In this document: positions 44,738-53,332 of the stretch, in pieces
How positions within the stretch are numbered: position 1 is the stretch's first letter
How the letters are laid out: each line of letters begins with the position of its first letter
From: JAJFHI01 sp050633705
GTDB taxonomy: Bacteria > Pseudomonadota > Alphaproteobacteria > Rhizobiales > Hyphomicrobiaceae
Direction: 5' to 3'
DNA: 64,000 nt
Assembly: GCA_050633705.1 (NCBI GenBank)
Contig: JBOEGZ010000005.1
Location: forward strand, 1-64,000
Made by a program: the position numbers and the translations under genes
The notes under the pieces: model-generated
The model's database searches: none
The model's input: only the letters and a program-made list of their open reading frames with translations
Told to the model about the DNA's origin: nothing

Positions 44738-45968
44738 TACGTCTTCATTTGCATCGTTCACGGGTCGTTACAGTGATGGCCAGTCTGCCAAAGCACACGA
44801 TGTCAAAGTGAGCTTTGGGTTGCGTGGCTTGGAAATCTCGCCGATGTATACCGAAAGCGTCGTGTCGGGTGATATGTCGCTTAATTCTCTCGTGTGGCCT
44901 TACGATACCTTGATAACCGCCACCCCATTGGGAAGCTACGATAGCGATGTATCGTTGACCTCAACCCAATCGCCGGGTGCAACGCTATTTGTTCCCTCGC
45001 AAGCCTTTTGTTCCACCCTTTGCGAACGTGCACCACACCTTAAAAGCGGTGCTCAACTTTGGCAGCAACTAAAACCAATTTTCTTGGCAACTGGCACAAT
45101 CGCAGCAATTGTTGGTTTGATCTACGCTTCTGGAATTTCGATCGCTGGCGGTATAGCCTCAGCTCTACCATATGACGTGCGTCAAGCAATGGGACGTGGT
45201 GTCATGGTGTCAATGGTTGAAGAATACGAAACTTGTGAAACACCTGACGGCACAGCAGCACTCAACCGCTTGAAACAAAAGCTCCGCAAAGCCGACGGTA
45301 GTAAAACGGACTACAATATCTACGTATTAAATTGGCAAATCGACAATGCTTTTGCGACACCGGGTGAGAACATCGTCCTCGCTCGTGGCATTCTGGATCA
45401 TGCCCAATCAGCCGATGAACTTGCAGGCGTATTAGCTCACGAGATGGGACACAGCATCTCGCGCCACCCCGAAACGGGTATTGTCCGAAGCGTTGGTTTG
45501 GCGGCGGCAGTTCAACTGATGTTTGGTGGTTCGTATTCAACTGTCACATCGGCGGCATCAGCCCTTGCCCAATTGAGCTATTCGCGCGATGCCGAGCGCG
45601 AAGCCGATGATCATGCTTTGCGTATTCTCGACAATGCAAACATCTCACGCAAGGGACTGATTTCCTTCTTTCAGCGTATGCACTTCGCCGACCCCACAAA
45701 GACCAAGGGTTCAGACAAAAAGGATGCCGGACAGGCTGAGAAAAAGAAATCATCTGAAGACAACCGTAGCGCCAAAGCGTTCGAATTTTTTAGCACCCAT
45801 CCGGCTACGAAAGCGCGTATCCAGAAGATGGAAAGCGATGGCGACTATAACGACCAAGGTACAAAACCGGCGATGTCTGACGCCGACTGGCAAGCCATCC
45901 GCTCGATCTGCAAAAACTTTCCAAAGGCAGAGAACAAAAAACCAGAGAATAAAAAGAAAGACGACTGA
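44721..45968 (+). CDS. M48 family metalloprotease
   Basis: A membrane-anchored zinc peptidase of 415 residues. An N-terminal domain of about 115 residues precedes one membrane segment (FLATGTIAAIVGLIYASGIS-like, about 121-148). The M48 catalytic domain has HEMGH at 240-244 and the third zinc ligand in EREAD (Glu292). FATPGENIVLARGIL before the active site is typical. The C-terminus is Lys-rich and charged. It overlaps the DUF898 gene by 17 bases. The relation to stress proteases such as HtpX is by fold only. Confidence 0.9.
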   Translation: MSTSSNTSSFASFTGRYSDGQSAKAHDVKVSFGLRGLEISPMYTESVVSGDMSLNSLVWPYDTLITATPLGSYDSDVSLTSTQSPGATLFVPSQAFCSTLCERAPHLKSGAQLWQQLKPIFLATGTIAAIVGLIYASGISIAGGIASALPYDVRQAMGRGVMVSMVEEYETCETPDGTAALNRLKQKLRKADGSKTDYNIYVLNWQIDNAFATPGENIVLARGILDHAQSADELAGVLAHEMGHSISRHPETGIVRSVGLAAAVQLMFGGSYSTVTSAASALAQLSYSRDAEREADDHALRILDNANISRKGLISFFQRMHFADPTKTKGSDKKDAGQAEKKKSSEDNRSAKAFEFFSTHPATKARIQKMESDGDYNDQGTKPAMSDADWQAIRSICKNFPKAENKKPENKKKDD

Positions 45969-46173
45969 GGAACAAACCTTCCAGCCGTCAACTTTATGGT
46001 GCCAATTGGCAATTTAGGCCGACTTTGAACATCGAGTTGAAGCTGCATTCCCACAAAACAGGTAATTGTGTCCACACTTGCCACATCTCAGCCTGCCCTC
46101 TGCCGAATTTAGAGCCCATATGAATACTGCGTGAACACTTTCGTCGCCTGATATTCATGAGCGGAGGACGACA

Positions 46174-46839
46174 ATGCGGGGTAAAATTCTAACGCTGTTG
46201 TTGATTGTTGGCGGCGCGATAACCTACATCGCAGCCCCCTTCTACACAGCCTGGAATATTCGCGACGCGGCCAAAAATGGCAAACCCCACATCCTCGCGC
46301 ACTCTGTCTATTGGCCGACAGTTAAGCTCACACTCAAAGAGTCTCTCGAAAAAATCGCCGTACCGGCGCCTGCTGCTGCGACAGTTGGCAAAGAGTCTCA
46401 GGGCATGTTTCGACGAATGTGGAAACGTGTGAAAGCAAGCTTTGGTCGCAGTGTCGTGCACCGCATGGTCGACAGCTATTGCAACCCTGAGGGCTTCGCC
46501 CAGATTTTCAGTTACGGACGAACCTATCGCACCAAGGTTCGCGGTTGGAAAGACCCTGAGGAGGGGCTGCCAATCCTTGAAAAGGTTCAAGCTGTTTGGA
46601 CACGCGTCAAACGCGCGGAGTTTAAATCCTGGACACGCTTTGAACTCGATATGGTTGATAAGTTTGAACCAAACCGCATGTATTCAGGTGTGCTTGAGCT
46701 GCGCGGCTTGAAGTGGATGCTGACGGAAGTCCGCGTTCTGCAAGAGCAAACCGCTCACCAGTTTGCAGCCTCGCCAAGTGCCGACTGGATTGAGCGCCTC
46801 AAAACGGCTGCAGTCCCGAGGCAGAGATCGGCTCAATAG
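46174..46839 (+). CDS. DUF2939 domain-containing protein
   Basis: A 221-residue protein with an N-terminal membrane helix or uncleaved signal (ILTLLLIVGGAITYIAAPFY, about 4-23). The DUF2939 signature follows: YTAWNIRDAAKNGKPHILAHSVYWPTVKLTLKESL (about 24-58, in parts). The start is strongly supported by GGAGGACGACAATG. The family function is unknown. It stands alone between the M48 gene and the convergent valS. Confidence 0.82.
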   Translation: MRGKILTLLLIVGGAITYIAAPFYTAWNIRDAAKNGKPHILAHSVYWPTVKLTLKESLEKIAVPAPAAATVGKESQGMFRRMWKRVKASFGRSVVHRMVDSYCNPEGFAQIFSYGRTYRTKVRGWKDPEEGLPILEKVQAVWTRVKRAEFKSWTRFELDMVDKFEPNRMYSGVLELRGLKWMLTEVRVLQEQTAHQFAASPSADWIERLKTAAVPRQRSAQ

Positions 46840-46890
46840 CGAGGATACACGCGTCGTTCACGCGTTTACGGCACGAGCCCCCAAGACAAA

Positions 46891-46920
46891 CCACAAGCTA
46901 CAAGCCACAAGCCACAAGCC
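46891..46920. repeat. Heptamer tandem repeat (CCACAAG)
   Basis: Four copies of a 7-base unit, CCACAAG with one variant CTACAAG, plus two further bases, lie between the convergent DUF2939 and valS genes. Confidence 0.85.
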
Positions 46921-46931
46921 AATTTAGCTCG

Positions 46932-49637
46932 CTACTCAGAAATCCAAGCAACAGCAGCGTTCAAACGCGCAATGAGACCTTCCAATTCTGCCTTGCGTTC
47001 ACGCGTTTCCTCAACGGCTTCAGGTTTGGCGCGTTCGACAAATTTCGGATTGGCAAGCTTTGCATCCATTTTCCTAAGGTCGCCTTCTGCCGAACCAATT
47101 TCCTTGGCCAATCTCTGGCGTTCTGCGTCCATATCGATGACCCCTTCCAGCGGGGCGGCAAAAGTCGTTTCACCGACAACGATAAGTGCTGCACCCTTCG
47201 GCGCTGTTGGCGAAAACGAAACATCGTCTAAACGTGCCATCCGCTTGATCGTGTGCTCGTTGCGCTCCATGCGCGCACGGACTTCACGGTCATCGCCAAT
47301 GACAACCAACGGAATCTGCGCACCACCCGGAATGTTCATCTCGGAACGAACAGAACGAATCTCACTAACCAGGCGGATCACCCAATCAATCTCCGCGCCA
47401 GCTTCAACATTACCAAGCCCCGTCACTTCTGGCCATTTGCTCAACGTCAACAGTGACTTTCGCTTTACGCCATGGGCGACCATATGGGCCCAAAGCTCTT
47501 CTGTGACGAATGGCATAAACGGGTGCAGAATTTTTAAGATCTGATCTAACACCCAAGCGATCGATGCCCGCGTTTCCGCCTTAGCCTCTTCGTCATCACC
47601 CATCAAGGTTGGCTTGCTGAGCTCAAGATACCAATCACAGAACACACCCCAGACAAACTCATAGGTCGTGTTGGCGGCTTCATTAAATTTGTAGGCTTCA
47701 AGGGCCGTTGTGACATCCGCTGTCGTACGCTCAACTTCACCCACGATCCATTGATTGACCATGTTCGAGACACCAGCTGGATTAAAATCCTGCTGGCGCA
47801 CACATTCATTCATCTCTGCAAAGCGTGCGGCGTTCCAAAGTTTGGTGGCGAAGTTGCGATACCCTTCAACCCGCCCTGTCGCCAATTTGATATCACGCCC
47901 TTGTGCTGCCATTGCAGCAAGCGTAAAGCGCAATGGGTCTGCACCGTACTGGTCAATCAACTCAAGCGGATCAATCACGTTGCCTTTCGACTTCGACATT
48001 TTCTGCCCTTTGGCATCGCGCACCAAGGCATGAATGTAGACATCTTTGAAAGGCACTTGCTTTTTAAAATACAAGCCCATCATCATCATCCGGGCCACCC
48101 AGAAGAAGATAATGTCAAAGCCTGTCACCAACACGCTGGTTGGATAATACCGCTCTAGCTCTTTTGTTTCTTCCGGCCAGCCAAGTGTTGAAAACGCCCA
48201 AAGCCCTGAGGAAAACCAAGTATCGAGAACATCCTCATCACGCTTTAGGTACGACAAGTGCGTACGGTCAGCGATCATCTGTTCGGCTTCGTCCTTTGAA
48301 AGATTGCCATTGCCGACGTAGTGCGCCAAGGCCGCCCCGGCCGCTTCTTCCACGTCATGTGCGACAAACACTTCGCCATCGGGACCATACCAGGCCGGGA
48401 TTTGATGCCCCCACCACAACTGGCGCGATATGCACCAAGGCTCGATGTTTCGCATCCATTCAAAATACGTTTTCTCCCAATTTTTCGGAACAAAGGTCGT
48501 ATCACCATCTTCAACAGCTTTGATTGCCGGAGCCGCCAGTGTTTTGGCATCAACATACCACTGGTCTGTCAACATCGGCTCGATCGCAACATTCGAGCGA
48601 TCACCGTGGGGAACGCTATTGTTGATTTCCTCGATCTGATCGAGCAATCCCAGCTCTTCCATATCAGCAATGATTTTCTCACGCGCCTTGAAGCGGTCCA
48701 GGCCACGATAAGCTTCTGGCGCTTCGTCATTGATACGGGCCTGTGGGTCGAACACGTTGATCTGCTCGAGGTTGTGGCGTTTGCCAACTTCAAAGTCATT
48801 GAAATCATGCGCAGGTGTAATTTTAACAGCACCCGATCCCTTCTCAGGATCAGAATATTCATCCGCAACGATTACGATCTCGCGACCAACAAGCGGCAAA
48901 ATTGCTTTCTTGCCAACCAACTCTTTGTAACGCTCATCATCTGGATGGACGGCGACGGCAGTATCACCGAGCATTGTTTCCGGTCGCGTCGTGGCAACAA
49001 TGATGAATTGGTCAGGATCGTCTTTCAATGGATACTTGAAATGCCAAAGGTGTCCTTTGCTTTCAACCTGAATAACTTCCAGATCAGATATCGCTGTTTG
49101 AAATTTAGGGTCCCAATTGACCAGGCGTTTGTCTTTGTAGATCAGCCCAGCGCGGTGCAGCTCAACGAACACCTTCGCAACCGCCTTTGAAAGCCCATCA
49201 TCCATGGTGAAGCGTTCGCGCGACCAATCACACGACGCCCCAAGACGGCGCAATTGATTGCCAATCTGACCACCGGACTCAGCTTTCCAAGTCCAAACCT
49301 TTTCGAGAAACTTCTCTCGACCGATTGTTCGCCTGTCAGGCTCTTGGCGTTCTGCCATCTGGCGCTCGACAACCATCTGCGTGGCAATCCCAGCGTGGTC
49401 CATACCTGGCTGCCACAACACATCACGCCCCCGCATACGCTCAAAGCGACACAAGATGTCCTGCAACGTGTTGTTCAGGGCATGCCCCATATGCAGCGAG
49501 CCGGTCACGTTGGGTGGTGGAATGACGATAGAATAGGGGTCACCGTCCGCACGCCCAGCTTTGAACGCTTCTTCGGAGTCCCATCGTTCGTGGATGCGCG
49601 GCTCGATGTTGGCCGGCTGGTAGGTCTTTTCAAGCAT
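46932..49637 (-). CDS. valS: Valyl-tRNA synthetase
   Basis: Charges tRNA-Val and edits threonine errors. The 901-residue class I enzyme starts MLEKTYQPANIEPRIHERW. The HIGH equivalent is HMGH in PPPNVTGSLHMGHALNNT (about 41-58), KMSKS is exact in GQKMSKSKGNVIDP, and the C-terminal coiled coil is the last 65 residues. The editing domain lies between them. The frame is open 26 codons upstream of the chosen ATG at 49637, but relatives start here. It lies downstream of popZ on the same strand, as in Caulobacter and rhizobia. Confidence 0.97.
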   Translation of the reverse strand: MLEKTYQPANIEPRIHERWDSEEAFKAGRADGDPYSIVIPPPNVTGSLHMGHALNNTLQDILCRFERMRGRDVLWQPGMDHAGIATQMVVERQMAERQEPDRRTIGREKFLEKVWTWKAESGGQIGNQLRRLGASCDWSRERFTMDDGLSKAVAKVFVELHRAGLIYKDKRLVNWDPKFQTAISDLEVIQVESKGHLWHFKYPLKDDPDQFIIVATTRPETMLGDTAVAVHPDDERYKELVGKKAILPLVGREIVIVADEYSDPEKGSGAVKITPAHDFNDFEVGKRHNLEQINVFDPQARINDEAPEAYRGLDRFKAREKIIADMEELGLLDQIEEINNSVPHGDRSNVAIEPMLTDQWYVDAKTLAAPAIKAVEDGDTTFVPKNWEKTYFEWMRNIEPWCISRQLWWGHQIPAWYGPDGEVFVAHDVEEAAGAALAHYVGNGNLSKDEAEQMIADRTHLSYLKRDEDVLDTWFSSGLWAFSTLGWPEETKELERYYPTSVLVTGFDIIFFWVARMMMMGLYFKKQVPFKDVYIHALVRDAKGQKMSKSKGNVIDPLELIDQYGADPLRFTLAAMAAQGRDIKLATGRVEGYRNFATKLWNAARFAEMNECVRQQDFNPAGVSNMVNQWIVGEVERTTADVTTALEAYKFNEAANTTYEFVWGVFCDWYLELSKPTLMGDDEEAKAETRASIAWVLDQILKILHPFMPFVTEELWAHMVAHGVKRKSLLTLSKWPEVTGLGNVEAGAEIDWVIRLVSEIRSVRSEMNIPGGAQIPLVVIGDDREVRARMERNEHTIKRMARLDDVSFSPTAPKGAALIVVGETTFAAPLEGVIDMDAERQRLAKEIGSAEGDLRKMDAKLANPKFVERAKPEAVEETRERKAELEGLIARLNAAVAWISE

Positions 49638-49853
49638 GAATTTTTTGAGCTGAGTTAAGCATTTAATTGATTTCGATCCGTGGTACGCGGCGACGCCGAC
49701 TCCTGTCAACGTCACTGTAGCCGACCTGGGCGCTTCGTGGTGGCACTGCTTAACATTGTGCGACGTTGCTGCACTGTGAGCGGCGATCGGAGCAAATTCG
49801 CAATTCTGTGAAAAGCCCAGGACTTGGAAGTAGTTAGACGAGCACCATTCTGG

Positions 49854-51509
49854 CTAGCCGTTTTTCGACGTATCAGTTTCGATCTGCGCTGTATCTGAGC
49901 CATTTATATTGTCAGAAAGGCCACTAGCCAATTCAATCCGCAGTGCCTTTTCGACGATCCGCGGCATATTATTGCTGAGCCACTCTCGCAACATCGGGCG
50001 CAATAGCTCTGCCACAGTATCTTCAAGGGTCTGGACACCGGCTGGGGAAATAGAAGCTGTCACTTCCGGATCTTTCGCAGCCGCGGCCGCCAATTCCATG
50101 GCTTGAGCGCCACTTGCCGCCGAAGCCGCAGATGGTGATGAAGCGACGCCACTCTCGGCGCTCACATCGCTGACAGCACTTTCTTCTGCCACCGCCTCAA
50201 CAGTTGGTTCTGGCACAGAGGAAGACGCTACGCCTGCAGTTGAAGGGTCAGATGTATCATCACTGGCATGCGTTGAATCTTGCGCCGCAACGGCGGCCGC
50301 TAGTCCAACCAATTCAGTTGTCGCGCTAGAAGACTTCGAAGCTGGCTCCGTTGGCGCAACTTCGGGATCACCTGCGGCAGGGAAACCTGCCTCAGCTACC
50401 AGATGCTCAATTGGTTTTTCCATTGAGGCAATAACCGTCGGGGTTTCGTCAACCATTGGGACTTCGTCGTGGTTTGCCTCGCTGGCAACATCGGGTTGGA
50501 GAGCGACGGTTTCAGTTTGCGTGTCAGCTTCTGTGGCATCGGCGTCGGAAAATGAGGTGAGTTCACTCGTCTCGAACGCGCGCGGGCGCAAACTGCTCGG
50601 TGGTTGCGGCCCAGATTCGAACAATGGCGGTTGTCGGCTCTCACTGCCGTTCACACCCTCCTTCACAACGCCACGCGCCGCATCGCCAGAAGCAACATTT
50701 TGGGCAGATTTCGCTACACTGCTTTCAGGTTCCGTTTTGTCTTGTTTCATGCCGTCATCAGTCGTCGCTAGCACTTCGACACCAGCACCTTCAGCTTGCG
50801 TCGAGGCAACGACGGAAACATTTCCAAGATCTGCAAATGGGTCGGGAGTTTTCTCCGCGGGTGAAGCTGGCGAAGTTTTGTCTAATTCAACAGACAGCAT
50901 GGCTTTTACGTCTTCGACATCATCATCTGCCGTATCACTCTTGACCTCGGCTGGTTTGGCCTGAGCGACTTGCGGAGCGGCAACGTCAAGCGCAGCAGCA
51001 TCGAGGACAGCTGATAAGTCTTCATCGTCAAATGTTTCAGCAGGAGGTGTCGTAGTAGCCGACGATGGCGTCGTTGTACCACCCAACACTTTTGCAAGGC
51101 GACTTGACAACAGCGAGCGGCCAGCCGCCGGGCTCTCTTGAGGCGTTGCTACCTCTTGGGGGCTGGGCATCGGGAGCTTGGGTTCAATCCCACGCCCGCC
51201 GGCAGGCAAAGCCTCCGAACGAACACCGTCATTGCCATTTGCATTACCGTTTGCCGTTTGCCCCGAAGCGGCACTAGATCCGGCGCTTGGTAATGTTGGC
51301 TCTCTTCTTACATTTTTTTGTAACGATGGCTCGTCTGCGACCACACCCAACAAACCGTCACCCATGCGGACATCGCCAAGCGAGTCACGGGGCGATTCCT
51401 GAGATGCTGACACTGTCCCTGAACCAATAGGCTCTTCGGAAATTATTTTCCGAATTGATGACAAGATTTCATCCATGCTTGGTTCGCCGGCCTTGTCGGG
51501 CTTATTCAT
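49854..51509 (-). CDS. popZ: Polar organising protein PopZ (DUF2497)
   Basis: PopZ forms a polar matrix that anchors the ParB-parS centromere and recruits cell-cycle factors in Alphaproteobacteria. This 551-residue form has the conserved N-terminal client-binding helix (EPSMDEILSSIRKIISEE, 9-26), a very long acidic linker rich in Pro, Ala, Ser and Glu (about 30-490), and the C-terminal helical assembly region (LEDTVAELLRPMLREWL and NMPRIVEKALRIEL, 492-527). Caulobacter PopZ is only 177 residues, so the linker is greatly expanded. Its place next to valS and tolC is conserved. A second PopZ-like gene lies just upstream. Confidence 0.93.
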   Translation of the reverse strand: MNKPDKAGEPSMDEILSSIRKIISEEPIGSGTVSASQESPRDSLGDVRMGDGLLGVVADEPSLQKNVRREPTLPSAGSSAASGQTANGNANGNDGVRSEALPAGGRGIEPKLPMPSPQEVATPQESPAAGRSLLSSRLAKVLGGTTTPSSATTTPPAETFDDEDLSAVLDAAALDVAAPQVAQAKPAEVKSDTADDDVEDVKAMLSVELDKTSPASPAEKTPDPFADLGNVSVVASTQAEGAGVEVLATTDDGMKQDKTEPESSVAKSAQNVASGDAARGVVKEGVNGSESRQPPLFESGPQPPSSLRPRAFETSELTSFSDADATEADTQTETVALQPDVASEANHDEVPMVDETPTVIASMEKPIEHLVAEAGFPAAGDPEVAPTEPASKSSSATTELVGLAAAVAAQDSTHASDDTSDPSTAGVASSSVPEPTVEAVAEESAVSDVSAESGVASSPSAASAASGAQAMELAAAAAKDPEVTASISPAGVQTLEDTVAELLRPMLREWLSNNMPRIVEKALRIELASGLSDNINGSDTAQIETDTSKNG

Positions 51510-51720
51510 GGTCGCATTTCCCTACGCGTCGTCGTCAAAAGCAGATACGTCAAACTGGATAGCCGGAAACCAGCCCCAAAGTAGAGCTCCGTCTCCGGAA
51601 CAATCCAAATCCCAAAAAACGATTTCTGAATGGCCCTGAAGCCGATCGTCTTTCACCTACCGTCGTACAACGACCTCGCCGCCGCTTCAATGGACCTGGG
51701 CGGATCATCCTCATTTCCCT

Positions 51721-51750
51721 TAGACATTTCCCCAACAGGACGGATGTCAA
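51721..51750 (-). promoter_or_regulatory. Possible popZ promoter
   Basis: On the minus strand TTGACA (51750-51745), an 18-base spacer and TGTCTA (51726-51721) lie about 210 bases before popZ, just after the end of the paralogue gene. The -35 is perfect and the -10 weak. It would allow popZ to be expressed apart from the paralogue. Confidence 0.35.
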
Positions 51751-51759
51751 ACCCCAGAA

Positions 51760-52797
51760 TCACGTGTCTTCATCCTTTTTATCCCCACCGCCGTTCTCCA
51801 ATTCCAAAGCTTTCTGGACAATTTGCGGCATGTTCTCACCAACCCAGTCTTTCAGCATTGGTCGCAACAGTTCAGCCGCAACATCGTGAACATCGTCAAC
51901 TTCCCCTCTCCCCACTTGGGTTGCATCTGCACTTATCGGCGGTTTTGTGGCGACGTTTGTTGACTGGGAGATGACCGGATCTGTCACCGTTGATTTCATT
52001 GCGCTGTCGCCAGCCAACGGAGGTTGCGAAACAACGTTGGCGTCGGTTTTCTTCTCAAACGTCGTTGGACCAACCATGCGTGACATGCGTGTGTCCTTAA
52101 ACGGAACCATGGTTCTAGGTTTTGAGGCCATGTTTTCTGAAGCACTCGAAAGGCCAGGCTGAGCTGCAACCACTTGTGGTTTTTGAACCACTTCAACAAC
52201 AGCAGGCGCGCTTGTCGCCGGTGGAGACGTGGGCAATGCCACGTTCTCGTTTTCCGGTTTTGAAGCAACATTTGGCTTCAGTGCACTTAAACCATCAAGT
52301 CCATTGGACGCCGAACCATCGGGTCCGTTGGACCTGGGCACGCTTTCAACGACGACCGTCTTTTGCGACACATCGGGCGTGTCAGTTTGCGTTCGCTTGG
52401 GCTCTTTTTCTTTGTCCTGCTTTCCAGTCGAATTGATCTGTTCAAGATTGCTGCGCAAATTCTGCAAAGCAGATGACAACGGCTTAACATTGGTTGCAAC
52501 ACTGCCACTTGGTGTTTGAGCCCCGGCTGGCTGTCCGACCTTCGGGGTAATTCCGTTCTTTAATAATATAACCGGGAGATCTGGCTGACGTGGAGACACC
52601 TCGGTCCCATGTTTCTGGTAGGCATAAGCAAGACCGGATGCGGCCGCATGTTGCCCCGTCGTACCGCCATTGGCATGTTGTTGGGCAAGGCCCGGATTGA
52701 TGGTGTGAGCCAAGCGCTGGCGACGCTGTGCTTGAACTCGAATATCCGCGAGTATTGTTTCAATATCGCGATCGTTACCATTAGACTTTTTTGACAT
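51760..52797 (-). CDS. Second PopZ-like (DUF2497) protein
   Basis: A 345-residue paralogue of the adjacent PopZ. The C-terminal region (about 300-335, VDDVHDVAAELLRPMLKDWV then GENMPQIVQKALELE) matches PopZ position for position in AELLRPML, W, NMP, IV and KAL. The N-terminal helix keeps the spacing of the PopZ client-binding helix but differs in sequence (DIETILADIRVQAQRR against MDEILSSIRKIISEE), and the charge turns from acidic to basic. The linker is Pro/Ser/Val-rich rather than acidic. The ATG at 52797 has GAGG eight bases upstream. An 18-bp palindrome lies 46 bases upstream. Co-assembly with PopZ is an inference. Confidence 0.85.
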   Translation of the reverse strand: MSKKSNGNDRDIETILADIRVQAQRRQRLAHTINPGLAQQHANGGTTGQHAAASGLAYAYQKHGTEVSPRQPDLPVILLKNGITPKVGQPAGAQTPSGSVATNVKPLSSALQNLRSNLEQINSTGKQDKEKEPKRTQTDTPDVSQKTVVVESVPRSNGPDGSASNGLDGLSALKPNVASKPENENVALPTSPPATSAPAVVEVVQKPQVVAAQPGLSSASENMASKPRTMVPFKDTRMSRMVGPTTFEKKTDANVVSQPPLAGDSAMKSTVTDPVISQSTNVATKPPISADATQVGRGEVDDVHDVAAELLRPMLKDWVGENMPQIVQKALELENGGGDKKDEDT

Positions 52798-53332
52798 AAC
52801 GCAAACCTCAACGCAAAACTTGGTTGGCGCCACTCCACACGCGAGATTGCATGCAATCTCAATTCCCTAAGGCGTAATGCTTTGGACCTTGAGCGACTTA
52901 TGTTCGCCAACGTCAAACCCCAAAACCTGAAAACTATTCCAGACCCATGGCTGAGACCAACACGCGTTCTCGCCATTAAACTGATAGAAAACTGATAGAA
53001 TCTCGCGAAGCCCTCACATCGAGCCCCGAGCCGCAAAATCCTTAAACCCATCGTCACCGAACTCCTGGGCAAGGTTGTGGCAAAGCAGAAGATTTGTACG
53101 AATTCGCGAACACCACGTTTTTGCTGGTGCCGACGCCTAAGTGCGCTTAGGCTTACTGCGAGAAACACCTGCAACGAGCATATCGACGATCTTGCAACAA
53201 CGACCACCTTCACCCATTAAAACAAAATCAATTTTTGAGAGCCAGGCGTTGCCCTTGGAATTTCACGAGCAACGGTTTTGCAGTCAAAGCAATTGCGGGA
53301 AATCTGCTGCCCATTGCTTGTAATGGCGACCA
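52798..53332. other. Structured upstream region of the second popZ-like gene
   Basis: No gene is supported in this 535-base region; open frames on the minus strand overlap the paralogue. It contains the palindrome at 52843-52860, a tandem 10-base repeat (AAACTGATAG twice, 52978-52997) and a hairpin with a 7-bp stem (GCCTAAG-TGCG-CTTAGGC, 53135-53152). Any tolC terminator should also be here, but none has a clear U tract. Confidence 0.45.
52843..52860. promoter_or_regulatory. Perfect 18-bp palindrome, candidate operator
   Basis: GAGATTGCATGCAATCTC reads identically on both strands. It lies 46 bases before the start codon of the second popZ-like gene, a typical operator position for a dimeric repressor or activator. 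With no loop it is less likely to act as an RNA hairpin. Confidence 0.6.

Noticed and set aside
52560..53213. 217-codon minus-strand open frame
   Set aside because: Most of it overlaps the second popZ-like gene in another frame; it is Arg-rich and not protein-like.
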